Notes: generated from the letters alone by a model not told the origin. Positions 38,069 through 47,100 are shown, counted from the stretch's first letter. The stretch: DNA of 64,000 nucleotides from Hymenobacter siberiensis (GCF_018967865.2 NZ_JAHLZY020000001.1:310001-374000), one strand, 5' to 3'. Made by a program: numbers and translations.

Positions 38069-39910
38069 TTAGGCTGGTTTGGGAAGCTGGCGGGGGGGCA
38101 TGGGGTGGGCGGGGGCTTCGTTTTCGGCGAGGTAGGTTTGGAGGATTCGGGCTTTGGACTTGCCTACTTCGGCGATTAACTCGGCTTCGGTGAGCTCGCG
38201 GATTTTCTTGACGGACTTGAACTTGTTGAGGAGTTTTTCGGCGGTGACGGGGCCGAGGCCTTTGACGTCGGTGAGCTCGGTTTTGAGGGTGCCGGCGTCG
38301 CGAAGGGAGCGGTGGAAAGTGATGCCGAAGCGGTGTACTTCGTCGCGCATGCGCTGGAAGAGGCGGAGGGACTCGCTCCGCTTGTCGATGTAGATGGGCA
38401 GCGGGTCGTTGGGGACGTAGATTTCTTCGAGGCGCTTGGCGATGCCGATGATGGCAATCTGGCCCCAGAGGTTGAGGTCTTTCAGGGCCTTGACGGCCAT
38501 GCTCAACTGGCCCTTGCCGCCGTCGACGATAACGAGCTGCGGGAGGCTGGCGCCTTCGTCCACCAGGCGACGGTAGCGGCGGGAAACGACTTCGTACATG
38601 GAGTCGAAGTCGTTGGGGCCGATGACGGTTTTGATGTGGTAGTGGCGGTAATCGCGCTTGCTGGGCTTGGAGTTGCGGAAGCAGACCATGGCGGCCACCG
38701 GGTTATCGCCCTGGAAGTTGGAGTTGTCGAAGCACTCGATGTGCTTAGGAAGCTCGGTAAGGCGCAGGTCCTTTTTGATGGTTTCCATGATTCGCACCTC
38801 GTTGCTGTCCTTGCTCTTCTCATTCATGCTTTCCTTTTCCTTGCGGGCGTAGAGCACGTTTTTGATGGCCAGTTCAAGTAGCTTGCGCTTGTCGCCGATT
38901 TGGGGCACGGCGAGGTTCACGCCGGGCAGCGGGAGTTCGACAGCCACATTGGTGAGGATTTCCTTCGACTCACTTTCGAACTCCTGACGCAGCTGCATGA
39001 TGAGCGGGGCGAGGATTTCGGCATCCTCCTCATCGAGCTTTTTGGTGACTTCCAGCGACTGCGTGAGGATGATGCTGCCGTTCATCACCTTCAGATACGT
39101 GATAAAGCCCGCTTTCTCGTTGCTGGCGATAGCGAAGACGTCGATGTTAGTGAGCGTGTCGCTCACGATGGTGGACTTGGCCTGGAAGGCTTCGAGCTTA
39201 TCGAGCTTGACCTTGAACTGGTGGGCCAGCTCGTACTGCATGTCCTGGGCGGCGGCGCTCATACGCTCGCGGAAGTACTGCTTGGGGATGCGCAGGTCGC
39301 CGTTGAGGATGTTGCGGATTTGCTGGATGTAGGTGTTGTAGGTGGCCTCTTCTTCGCGGGCGACGCAGGGCGCGTTACAGTTGCCGATTTGCAGCTCCAG
39401 GCAGGGCTTGAACTTGCCGGCTTCGACGTTGGCGGCGCTGAGGTTGTAGTTGCAGGTGCGGAGCGGGTAGAGGGCCCGGATGAGCTCCAACAGCACGTTG
39501 AGGGCAGTGCCGTTGGCGTAGGGGCCGTAGTAGCGCGAGCCGTCGTTAATCTTATTGCGCGTGGGAATGAGGCGGGGGAACCGCTCGTTGGTGAGGCACA
39601 GGAAGGGGTAGGTTTTGCCGTCCTTCAGCAGGATGTTGTACTTAGGTTGGTGCTGCTTGATGAGGTTGTTTTCGAGCAGGAAGGCATCGGATTCACTGTC
39701 GACGATGGTAAACTCCAGGCGCTTGATGTTGCGGACCAGCTGCTGGGTTTTCTTGTTGTGGTCCTGCTTGGTGAAGTAGCTGCTCACGCGCTTGCGCAGG
39801 TCGATGGCCTTGCCCACGTAGATGATGCCCTCATCATCAAAATACTTGTACACGCCGGGCTTGTGGGGCAGGGCGGAAATTTGGGCTTGCAGTTCGGGGT
39901 TGGCTGCCAT
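38069..39910 (-). CDS. uvrC: Excinuclease ABC subunit C
   Basis: 613 residues, normal for UvrC, which makes both incisions in nucleotide excision repair. Order: GIY-YIG nuclease (~17-95, GVYKYFDDEGIIYVGKAIDL), a Cys cluster (CLELQIGNCNAPC, ~170), UVR motif (~205-240), RNase H-like nuclease with ECFDNSNFQGDNPVAAMVCF and VIVDGGKGQLSMA, and C-terminal helix-hairpin-helix (LTDVKGLGPVTAEKLLNKF). It is the most downstream of three minus-strand genes (sprE, PBP1A, uvrC), separated from PBP1A by a repeat and a terminator. Confidence 0.97.
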   Translation of the reverse strand: MAANPELQAQISALPHKPGVYKYFDDEGIIYVGKAIDLRKRVSSYFTKQDHNKKTQQLVRNIKRLEFTIVDSESDAFLLENNLIKQHQPKYNILLKDGKTYPFLCLTNERFPRLIPTRNKINDGSRYYGPYANGTALNVLLELIRALYPLRTCNYNLSAANVEAGKFKPCLELQIGNCNAPCVAREEEATYNTYIQQIRNILNGDLRIPKQYFRERMSAAAQDMQYELAHQFKVKLDKLEAFQAKSTIVSDTLTNIDVFAIASNEKAGFITYLKVMNGSIILTQSLEVTKKLDEEDAEILAPLIMQLRQEFESESKEILTNVAVELPLPGVNLAVPQIGDKRKLLELAIKNVLYARKEKESMNEKSKDSNEVRIMETIKKDLRLTELPKHIECFDNSNFQGDNPVAAMVCFRNSKPSKRDYRHYHIKTVIGPNDFDSMYEVVSRRYRRLVDEGASLPQLVIVDGGKGQLSMAVKALKDLNLWGQIAIIGIAKRLEEIYVPNDPLPIYIDKRSESLRLFQRMRDEVHRFGITFHRSLRDAGTLKTELTDVKGLGPVTAEKLLNKFKSVKKIRELTEAELIAEVGKSKARILQTYLAENEAPAHPMPPRQLPKPA

Positions 39911-40138
39911 AAATCGCAGATTGTCGCTGATTAACCGTGATTACGCTGATTCAGCCGGCGTGTTGGGAAGGAGGGAGGTGGGGCGCTAAAAAGGAGTCCC
40001 CTTGGAGGGCAAAGAGGTGTCATCGATAACAAAAAATGACCGGCAAAAGTCGCCGGCCATTCCTTATAAAACCGCCGCTTGCGTGATTCAGCTAAAAGAA
40101 TCAGCGAAATCACGGTTAATCAGCGGTAATCTGTGATT
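39911..40138. repeat. Inverted GATTAAC/TGATTTA repeat spanning the uvrC-PBP1A gap
   Basis: Left block (39911-39955) is made of GCTGATTAACCGTGATTA-like units and begins at the uvrC start codon. The right block (about 40084-40138) is its imperfect complement (AATCACGGTTAATCAGCGG) and runs into the stop codon of the PBP gene. Unrelated sequence including a terminator lies between. Confidence 0.75.
40030..40059 (-). terminator. Terminator after the PBP1A-type gene
   Basis: On the minus strand GGCCGGC and GCCGGTC pair (one G-U) and are followed by ATTTTTTG. Confidence 0.65.
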
Positions 40139-42477
40139 TATATGTCCTTATCGTCCAGGTCGCCGGCGTCGGGCACCTGCATTTTCTGGTCTGCGGGAAT
40201 GGTGTCGCGCTGGCCGCCGTAGTATTTCGAGCAGTCGATTTCGATGCTGAGCGGGGTGGCGGGCTTGGGGAAGGGGCCGGTGTTGATGCTGATTCGCTTG
40301 TCCTTGTACACTTTCTGCATGAATAGGCCGTAGAGCGGCAGGGCCTCGCGGGCACCTTGGCCGTAGGTGCCGGTGCGGAAGTGGATGCTGCGGTCTTCGC
40401 CGCCCACCCACATGCCGCACACCAGGTCGGGGGTGATGCCCATGAACCAGGCATCGGAGTAGTTGCTGGTGGTGCCGGTTTTGGCCCCGATTTCATATGG
40501 AAACTTGAAGCCGGTGTGCAGGATGGTGCTGGTGCCGCCGGGCTCGGTGGTGCTGGCCTGCAGCATGTTGGTCATGATGTAGGCCGTTTCTTCGCTGAGC
40601 ACTTCCCGGGTGCGGGGCACGAACTCGCGCAGCACGTTGCCATTCTTGTCCTCGATACGGGTCACCATGATGGGAGTGGTGTAAACGCCCTTGTTTACGA
40701 AGGTGGAATAAACACCGCACAACTCAAAAATGCTGCAATCGGAGGTGCCGAAGCCCATCGATGGCACAGCATCGACCGGCGAGGTAATGCCGAGGCGCTT
40801 GGCGTAGGCGGCGATGGTTTCGGGGGTGAGCTTCATCACCAGCCAGGCTGTGATAGAGTTCATGGACCGGGCCAGCGCCTGGCGCAGGGTGAAGGTGCGG
40901 CCCGAGAAATTGCCCTCGAAGTTGTGGGGCGTGTAGGCCGCCCGGCCCGCCACGGCGGGGAAGGTGGTGGCCACGTCGGGGCGCGGGTAGCAGGGCGAGT
41001 AGCCCTGGTCGATGGCCGCCACATACACGATGGGTTTGAACGTGGAGCCGGGCTGGCGCTTGCCCTGCCGCACGTGGTCGAACTTGAAGAACTTGTAGTT
41101 GGGGCCGCCCACCCAGGCCTTAATCTGGCCGTTGAGCGGGTTCATGGCCATGAAGCCGGCCTGCAGGTAGCGCTTGTAGTACTCGAGCGAGTCGTAGGGC
41201 GACATCAGCATCTCCTTCTCGCCCTGCCAGGAGAATACCTGCATCTTGTACTTCTTATGCAGGTAGTAGTTCACCGAGTCGCGGTTGCCGTCGTACTGGG
41301 CCATCAGCGACTTGTAGCGCTGGGTGCGGCGCATGGAGTTCACCAGGAAGTTGGGGATGATTTTGCCGTTTTCGTCGCGCCAGGGCAGCTGGCCCTTCCA
41401 GTGGGCCGAAAACCACTTCTGCTGGAGCGTCATGTGTTCGGCCAGCGACTGCTCGGCGTGCTGTTGCATGCGCGAGTCAATGGTAGTGTAGATTTTCAGG
41501 CCGTCGGCGTACAGGTCGTGGTCGGTTTCCTTGGCCCAGCTTAGCAGCGATTTCACCACCTCGGCCCGGAAATAGGGGGCCAGGCCCTTGCTGGGGTTCT
41601 CCACGGAGTAGTGCAGCACAATGGCCTTGGCTGTGTCCTGGGCCAGTTCGGTGGTGGTGATGTAGTTCGACTTAGCCATCTGGCGCAGCACCCAGTTGCG
41701 GCGCTTGCGCGAGCGGTCGGGGTGCACCACGGGGCTGAAGCGGCCCGGTGCGTTCACGATGCCCACTAGCGTGGCGGCCTCGGGCGTGCTCAGGTTTTTG
41801 GGCGACTTGTTGAAGAACGTCTTGGCTGCCGTGTTGATGCCGAAGGCGTTGGAACCGTATTCCACGGTGTTGAAGTACATCCGGATGATTTCGCGCTTCG
41901 TGTAGTTGCGCTCCAGCCGGATGGCCAGAATCCATTCTTTCGTTTTGGTGATGAGCAGGCCGAGCTTGCCGGTGCCGTTCAGGGTGCCGTCGTTGAGGTC
42001 GCCCCGGGTGCGAAACAGCACCTTGGCCACCTGCTGCGTGAGCGTGGAGCCGCCGCCGTTGTGCGAGAAGGTGAGCACACCGGTTACGGCCCGTAGCACG
42101 CTCTTGGCATCAATGCCCGAGTGCTGCTCGAAACGCACGTCCTCGGTGGCGATGAGGGCGTCAATCAGGTTCTGGGGCAGCTCTTTGAAATCGACGGGCG
42201 TGCGGTTCTCGCGGAAGTATTTGCCCAGCAGTATACCATCGGCCGAATAAATCTCGGAGGCCAGCTCCGAGCGCGGGTTTTCGAGGCTTTTGAGGTTGGG
42301 CATGCGCCCGAACAGGTCCAGGAAGTTGCCGCTCACGGCCAGCACAAACAGCGCCAGCCCCACTACACCCACGCCAAACAGCAGCCACATGGTGCGCACA
42401 AACGCCGTAAATCGCCCCGAACGAACCGGTTTCAAAGGTTGGGGCTTGGGACGACGGGCAGGAGGGGTATTGGGCAT
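40138..42477 (-). CDS. Class A penicillin-binding protein (PBP1A type)
   Basis: 779 residues. One N-terminal membrane helix (WLLFGVGVVGLALFVLAV, ~31-48), a GT51 glycosyltransferase domain (~80-260; catalytic Glu in ATEDVRFEQHSGID, ~111) and a penicillin-binding transpeptidase domain (~430-720) with the active Ser ~477 in PGSTFKP, SMN at ~536 and KTGTTSNYSDAWF at ~665. It polymerises and cross-links peptidoglycan in the periplasm. Its stop codon lies inside the 39911-40138 repeat, and upstream repeats start 4 bases before its ATG. Confidence 0.95.
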   Translation of the reverse strand: MPNTPPARRPKPQPLKPVRSGRFTAFVRTMWLLFGVGVVGLALFVLAVSGNFLDLFGRMPNLKSLENPRSELASEIYSADGILLGKYFRENRTPVDFKELPQNLIDALIATEDVRFEQHSGIDAKSVLRAVTGVLTFSHNGGGSTLTQQVAKVLFRTRGDLNDGTLNGTGKLGLLITKTKEWILAIRLERNYTKREIIRMYFNTVEYGSNAFGINTAAKTFFNKSPKNLSTPEAATLVGIVNAPGRFSPVVHPDRSRKRRNWVLRQMAKSNYITTTELAQDTAKAIVLHYSVENPSKGLAPYFRAEVVKSLLSWAKETDHDLYADGLKIYTTIDSRMQQHAEQSLAEHMTLQQKWFSAHWKGQLPWRDENGKIIPNFLVNSMRRTQRYKSLMAQYDGNRDSVNYYLHKKYKMQVFSWQGEKEMLMSPYDSLEYYKRYLQAGFMAMNPLNGQIKAWVGGPNYKFFKFDHVRQGKRQPGSTFKPIVYVAAIDQGYSPCYPRPDVATTFPAVAGRAAYTPHNFEGNFSGRTFTLRQALARSMNSITAWLVMKLTPETIAAYAKRLGITSPVDAVPSMGFGTSDCSIFELCGVYSTFVNKGVYTTPIMVTRIEDKNGNVLREFVPRTREVLSEETAYIMTNMLQASTTEPGGTSTILHTGFKFPYEIGAKTGTTSNYSDAWFMGITPDLVCGMWVGGEDRSIHFRTGTYGQGAREALPLYGLFMQKVYKDKRISINTGPFPKPATPLSIEIDCSKYYGGQRDTIPADQKMQVPDAGDLDDKDI

Positions 42478-42481
42478 TGAG

Positions 42482-42720
42482 GGAGTTAAGAGTTAGGGGT
42501 TAAAAGTTAAAGGTTAAGAGTTTAGGACTTATGCAGTTGAAACACCAACCAGCTGAAAAACAGCAATATAACAAATATACGTCTTGAATACAAGTCGTTG
42601 ATTTTCAGGTTACACAGCTTTTGAAGTGCGTAAGTCCTAGCGTTAAAACTTAGGCCGGCCTAACCACAGTGCAAAGGTCCGAATGCCAACTCGTAACTCA
42701 TAGCCCCTAACTTTTAACTC
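42482..42720. repeat. Second copy of the AACTCCT-type inverted repeat, between sprE and the PBP gene
   Basis: Arms are AGTTAAG-type units at 42482-42522 and AACTCAT/AACTTTT-type units at about 42687-42720, overlapping the sprE stop. Between them lie a small terminal-inverted-repeat element (42523-42639) and a TAGGCCGGCCTA palindrome near 42651. Confidence 0.7.
42523..42639. mobile_element. MITE-like element with IS-type terminal inverted repeats
   Basis: The ends TAGGACTTATGCAGTTGAAA (left) and, reading inward from the right, TAGGACTTACGCACTTCAAA agree in 17 of 20 bases. The ~117-bp interior is AT-rich and has no coding frame. Size and ends suit a non-autonomous derivative of an insertion sequence; no transposase is in the window. 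Confidence 0.65.
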
Positions 42721-45700
42721 ATTTATACACGCGCTGGTAGAAGGTCAAATACCCCGCCAAATCGCCGCTAATCTGGAGCAAAGCCAGATTTTCGGGGCTA
42801 ATGACGAGCGTCTGATAGCCCGCGCCGTGCAGCTTGCCCAGTGGCGACTGCGGCCCGCGCAGCTTGGTGGCGTAGCTCTGGGCTATTTTGGCCCACGGCA
42901 GCGCTTTCACCACCACTAACTCCTGGTCGGCTCCCAGCGGCACCGATTCAACCGTGAGGTTATTCGCCTTGAAAAAACGACTGTTGTAAGTAGCCAGCTG
43001 AGTCGCCAGCCCCGTGGTAGCGGGCGAGTCTTTCGGAAACACCAGCACCACCGTGTGCGGACTGTTTAGCTGGGTGGTGTAGGCCACGGCCGGGGCCGAC
43101 GAAGCCGTACTGGCCCCGGCTACGGGCGTGGGCATAGCTGCCGGAGCCGTCGTTGCGGGAGTTGGGGTGCCCGGTGCAGGAGCCGTAGTGCCGGGGGTAA
43201 CACCCGCTGCCGCCGCCGCTTTGGCAGTGGCCGCTTTCGCGGTAGCCTCGTCGGCCAGCTGCTTGCGGGTGGGCCGGCCCTTGCGGACCGGGGCCGCCGT
43301 TGTGGGGGTAGTTGCCGTCGGGGCACCGTTGGTAGCGGCAGAGGGAAGTGGTGCGGCCGTTGGTGCGGTAGGAGTGGGGCTGCCACCCGTAGCAGCCGGC
43401 AAAGTGTCCGCCGCCGAAGCTGCTGCTGCGGCTGCTTTTTTCGCCGCCGCTTCATCGGCCAGTTGCTTGCGCGTGGGCCGACCTTTCCGCACCGGATCTG
43501 CCGCAACTGGTGCCGCTACCGGCGTGAGGGCCGCGTTGGTAGCCGGAGCAGTACCCAAGGCCGCCGTTGAGGGGGGCATAGTTGAGCCTGTGGCTTCGGC
43601 CGCGCTCTTCGCTTCTTGCCGGATATCAGCCGCCGAGCGCCGGGGCATGGCCCGCATCGCATCCGGTGCGGGCGTGGCAGGGGCCGGCGCTGCTGGGGCC
43701 GGGGCTGGCGTAGTCGGACCCAGGGCTTTGGCCGGGCTATCCCCTTCGCGATACACAATGCGCATTCGGTTATCAATTTCGCCGGGGCGGAAGATGGACA
43801 CCACGGGCTTTTCGGTGGAAGCCAGCGCGCCGGCAATCTGGCCATCGTCCTTCTTCTGATAGGTGGCGGCCAGCGCCTGGGCCTGCGGCACCAGGGGGCT
43901 TTCCGGGAAATCCTTGTAGAATTTCTCCACCGAGGAGCGGGCCGTGAGCGGCGGCTGGGTTCGAATCACCAGCAGCGTTTTCAGGTAGGCCACCCGGTCG
44001 TTGAGGTCACTTTTGGGGTATTGCTGCTCGGTGCGCGCCAGTACGGTCGTGGCCTTGCGGAACTCCTGGTTCTTGTAATACGTGAAGGCCGAATCGACGC
44101 GACTGGCCACGGCGTTGTGCAGGGCCAGCTCGTGCTCGCGGTACAGCGGGTCGGCAATCAGCTTGGCGTAGAGTGACTTCGGGAACTCGCGCTGCAGCGC
44201 CGCCGCGTATTGGGCAGTTTTGGCCGCGTCGGGCTTGTCTTTGTAGTAGAGGTATAGCAGGTAGTAGGCATCGGGGGCATGTTCACCGCGCACGTAGCGG
44301 GTCACCTGCTTCTCGTAGGTTTCGAAGCCCTTTTCACGCTCCTTCAGCTGCTCTTTGTAGATGCCGCCCAACTCGTACAGCGCGCATTCTATCTGCGTAT
44401 CGGAAGCCGCCAGCTGGGTGGGCGTGGTGGGAATATCCTTGCGGTACTGCGCTACCAGGGCATCCTTGGCTGCGTTGGGGTTGGCGGCGGCGGCGGCCAC
44501 GGCCGCCGAGTCGGACCGGCCGCCATTCACCAGCGTGCTGCCGTTGCCGGTGATGGAGATGGGCGCACCACCATTGGCGATGTTGTTGGTCGAGCTGCTG
44601 CCCGTGCGGCTGGTGCGCCAGTTGTCCTGCAATGGTCGGTTCTGCCATTTGCGCAGAAAGTCGGCGCGGGCCGTGCCCAGCGTGGCGGGGTTGTCGAAGT
44701 ACCACTGCGCACCCGAAGCCACCGCCGTCGGGTCGAATGACAGCGGGTCGGCGCTGGGTGCGCCACCGGGCAGGTTGCTGCCCAGGCCACTGCTGCTGGA
44801 ACTGGTGCGGCCGGCAAACTCGGCGGCGGCCGCCTGTTTCTTTTGCTGAGCCGCCAAGCGGTCGGCGGCCACTTTCTGGGCTGCCAGCTCAGCCTCGGCG
44901 TAGGCAACGAGCTGCTGGTTCAGGGCATCGGGTGCCAGGCGGGCCAGCGCCTGCAAGCTGTCCTGCGTTTCGATAATGGTGTACTGTTTGGCAAAATCCT
45001 TCAGGATGCCGCTGCGCTCCTTGATGGCGGCGTAGGTTTTGGCTTCCTTGTTCAGGTTCTGCACCGTGCTGTCGTAGTAGGCCGCCGCGAGGCGGTACTT
45101 CTGCAGGTTTTCGTAGTATATGCGCCCAGCCAGCAAGTAGGTATAGCTTTTCTGGAGGCGGCTGGTGGTGGTGGCTTTAATAGATTGCCGCAGCAGTTTC
45201 AGCGCCTCCGGGTATTTCTTTTCGCGGTAGTTCAGCCGCGCCATCTCATAGTATATCTTGTCGCGGTAGTCCTTGTTCTTTGTGTCTTTCAGCAGGTTGA
45301 CAAAGTTCTTGTTCAGCTTCACTCGGTCGGTCGCGCTCAGGTCCGATACCTGCGGCAGCATCAGCTTGGCCTGGAAATCCAGCTCGTACGGCGGGTTGCG
45401 AGCGATAATCTGGTCGAGCTGCTCGTAGGCCTTTTTATTCTCGCCGGCATCCTGGTACAGCTGCGCCAGAATGTAGCGCGTGCGCGACTGCTCGTTCTTA
45501 AACTCAATCAGCGGAATAGCCTTTTCCAGCTCCGGAATGGCCTTGGCCGGTTCCTCCGTGCGGATGTAGTAGTCGGCCCGCGTCAGAAATAGCTGGCGCG
45601 CATCCTGCGGCAGGCCCTTTTCCTTGTCCAGCAAGTCCGATACCGCTTTGGCGCTTTCCAGCTCGCCCTGCGCCACGAAGGTCCGCATCAGTCCAATCAG

Positions 45701-46150
45701 CGCTTCGTGCTTGGCATTGGCGTCCTTGCCGGTCGAGTTTACGTACTTAAACGTCTGGCCAGCATCGTCAAACTGCATCAGATAGAAGCGCGCCCAGCCC
45801 ACCAGTATGTAGGCATCATCGGTCCAGTCCGAGCCCGGCCGGTTCTGAATCGGCATCGATGCCTTCTTGATAATATCGTTCAAATCGGCGCGGTTGGCCT
45901 TCACGCTGGCGCTGTCCAGCGTCGGGAACAGCGGCAGCGTCTGGTTGTAGTCGTTCACGCGGGCCGCGTACATCTTGTCCTCGGCCGTCTGCAGCTTCAC
46001 GCGGGCCAGGAAGTAGGCGTTGTCGCGGGCGGCCACGTTGTTGAAGGCGTGAGCCACCAGGTTTTTGTCCGATGCGCAGCCCGCCGCTCCCACGCCCAGT
46101 AGGAAGGCGAGCAGCGCGGCCCAGCGATATGTCAGCGAATAATGTGTCAA
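42719..46150 (-). CDS. sprE: SprE/PorW, TPR lipoprotein of the T9SS
   Basis: 1143 residues from the TTG at 46150, which gives a lipoprotein signal with lipobox GVGAAGC; the frame is open upstream but reads Arg-rich and has no signal. TPR-like repeats fill ~30-850 (EALIGLMRTFVAQGELESAK, RYILAQLYQDAGENKKAYEQ). An Ala/Pro/Thr-rich segment (~830-1010) holds two copies of VRKGRPTRKQLADEA. The final ~115 residues (VVLVFPKDS, YNSRFFKANNL, LVISPENLALL) match the conserved PorW C-terminus. PorW/SprE supports T9SS secretion and gliding, probably linking motor/ring parts to the translocon. The low-complexity segment is unusually long. Confidence 0.88.
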   Translation of the reverse strand: MTHYSLTYRWAALLAFLLGVGAAGCASDKNLVAHAFNNVAARDNAYFLARVKLQTAEDKMYAARVNDYNQTLPLFPTLDSASVKANRADLNDIIKKASMPIQNRPGSDWTDDAYILVGWARFYLMQFDDAGQTFKYVNSTGKDANAKHEALIGLMRTFVAQGELESAKAVSDLLDKEKGLPQDARQLFLTRADYYIRTEEPAKAIPELEKAIPLIEFKNEQSRTRYILAQLYQDAGENKKAYEQLDQIIARNPPYELDFQAKLMLPQVSDLSATDRVKLNKNFVNLLKDTKNKDYRDKIYYEMARLNYREKKYPEALKLLRQSIKATTTSRLQKSYTYLLAGRIYYENLQKYRLAAAYYDSTVQNLNKEAKTYAAIKERSGILKDFAKQYTIIETQDSLQALARLAPDALNQQLVAYAEAELAAQKVAADRLAAQQKKQAAAAEFAGRTSSSSSGLGSNLPGGAPSADPLSFDPTAVASGAQWYFDNPATLGTARADFLRKWQNRPLQDNWRTSRTGSSSTNNIANGGAPISITGNGSTLVNGGRSDSAAVAAAAANPNAAKDALVAQYRKDIPTTPTQLAASDTQIECALYELGGIYKEQLKEREKGFETYEKQVTRYVRGEHAPDAYYLLYLYYKDKPDAAKTAQYAAALQREFPKSLYAKLIADPLYREHELALHNAVASRVDSAFTYYKNQEFRKATTVLARTEQQYPKSDLNDRVAYLKTLLVIRTQPPLTARSSVEKFYKDFPESPLVPQAQALAATYQKKDDGQIAGALASTEKPVVSIFRPGEIDNRMRIVYREGDSPAKALGPTTPAPAPAAPAPATPAPDAMRAMPRRSAADIRQEAKSAAEATGSTMPPSTAALGTAPATNAALTPVAAPVAADPVRKGRPTRKQLADEAAAKKAAAAAASAADTLPAATGGSPTPTAPTAAPLPSAATNGAPTATTPTTAAPVRKGRPTRKQLADEATAKAATAKAAAAAGVTPGTTAPAPGTPTPATTAPAAMPTPVAGASTASSAPAVAYTTQLNSPHTVVLVFPKDSPATTGLATQLATYNSRFFKANNLTVESVPLGADQELVVVKALPWAKIAQSYATKLRGPQSPLGKLHGAGYQTLVISPENLALLQISGDLAGYLTFYQRVYK

Positions 46151-46267
46151 AATCAAAGCAAGGGAAAGGACGGCCCGGAGCAGCCGGAACGCCCAAAGCA
46201 GCCGGAAATGTTCGACGGCTCTGCCAGATAACGAAGCCGCACGGGTAAAATTACGTTTTTCCCCGGG

Positions 46268-46275
46268 CAAACGTA
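46268..46275 (-). promoter_or_regulatory. TAnnTTTG -7 box of sprE
   Basis: Minus-strand TACGTTTG, 118 bases before the TTG start. It lies 16 bases from the plus-strand box of the ATP synthase operon, forming a divergent promoter pair. Confidence 0.5.
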
Positions 46276-46290
46276 GCCCCGCCCGCGCCG

Positions 46291-46298
46291 TAACTTTG
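46291..46298 (+). promoter_or_regulatory. TAnnTTTG -7 box of the ATP synthase operon
   Basis: TAACTTTG, 25 bases before the atpZ ATG. No clear TTG at -33. Confidence 0.55.
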
Positions 46299-46322
46299 CC
46301 AGCCGTCTCTCCCTCACCGCCC

Positions 46323-46556
46323 ATGTCCACCCCGCCCGACCCGCAGCCCGCCGGCACCAACCGCCTGCAGGCCGTCATGAAATACTCCGGCCTGGCCTTC
46401 CAGATGCTGGCCATCATCGGGGGCAGTGCTTGGCTGGGCACCTGGCTCGACGGCCGTTTGCACACCCAGCCCTGGCTCACCATTGGGCTGCTGCTGCTGG
46501 GCGTGTTCCTGGCCGTGTTTCAGGTTATCCGCAGCCTCACCAAAGAATCGCTTTAA
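46323..46556 (+). CDS. AtpZ/AtpI family small membrane protein
   Basis: 77 residues from ATG 46323. Two membrane helices (YSGLAFQMLAIIGGSAWLG and WLTIGLLLLGVFLAVFQVI) flank a short loop GTWLDGRLHTQP, the pattern of AtpZ/AtpI proteins encoded at the head of ATP synthase operons. Relatives aid c-ring assembly or ion supply. Starts the operon. Confidence 0.88.
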   Translation: MSTPPDPQPAGTNRLQAVMKYSGLAFQMLAIIGGSAWLGTWLDGRLHTQPWLTIGLLLLGVFLAVFQVIRSLTKESL

Positions 46557-46568
46557 GTACGAACCCAC

Positions 46569-46671
46569 CGTCATGCCGAGCGCAGCCGAGGCCTCTCGCG
46601 TGCAATAGCAACTCAATCGTTGAAAGATTAGTGGGGGCACGCGAGAGGCCTCGGCTACGCTCGGCATGACG
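46569..46671. repeat. GTCATGC-family inverted repeat, 35-bp arms
   Basis: Arms at 46569-46603 and 46637-46671 match at 34 of 35 positions (the exception is a possible G-U pair), around a 33-base loop. Contains GTCATGCCGAGC at both ends. Same core as the elements at 22100 and 49239. Confidence 0.85.
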
Positions 46672-46689
46672 TCGTATCAGCCCCAATCT

Positions 46690-47100
46690 ATGTCTATGTC
46701 CAAGTTCCTGCGTCAGTTTCTGCTCTTCACCGCCGCGCTGGGACTGCCCATCTACGTCCTGCAACGCCTCTACGGCGCGGCCGTAGTGCACCCGCGCACT
46801 GGGCTCATTTTTGCCGTCATGGCCGCGCTCACGTACTTCGCCTACACCCTCACGGCGCGCCTTGTGGCCCGCTCGCCCGATAACCTCGGCACGGGCTACC
46901 TCATCGGCATGACGGTCCGGCTGCTGGTGTCGCTGGGCCTTGTTACTTGGCTGCTGGCCGGCGGCATTGCCCGCGAGCCGAGGGGCATCTGGACCTTCCT
47001 CGGAGCCTTCTTTATCCTGTACTTTTCGTGGGCCGGGTTTGAAATCTGGGCTACTTTGAGTAACTTGCGGCCGATTTCAGGAAAGCAAGTAACGCAATGA
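46690..47100 (+). CDS. Small membrane protein, AtpI-like, of the ATP synthase operon
   Basis: 136 residues from ATG 46690; an in-frame ATG at 46666 lies inside the upstream repeat and is less likely, and 46696 is also possible. Four hydrophobic segments (FLLFTAALGLPIYVLQRLYG, GLIFAVMAALTYFAYTL, LIGMTVRLLVSLGLVTWLLA, FLGAFFILYFSWAGFEIWA). Position between atpZ and atpB and the four-helix layout suggest an ATP synthase protein I (AtpI)-type assembly factor, but sequence identity to AtpI is not evident. Confidence 0.75.
   Translation: MSMSKFLRQFLLFTAALGLPIYVLQRLYGAAVVHPRTGLIFAVMAALTYFAYTLTARLVARSPDNLGTGYLIGMTVRLLVSLGLVTWLLAGGIAREPRGIWTFLGAFFILYFSWAGFEIWATLSNLRPISGKQVTQ

Noticed and set aside
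43128..43859. Ala/Val-rich open frame opposite the low-complexity part of sprE
   Set aside because: A shadow of the Ala/Pro/Thr-rich coding segment; no start context or domain.
46666..46689. ATG 46666 as the start of the AtpI-like gene
   Set aside because: It lies in the arm of the GTCATGC palindrome, and the residues it adds are not membrane-protein-like.
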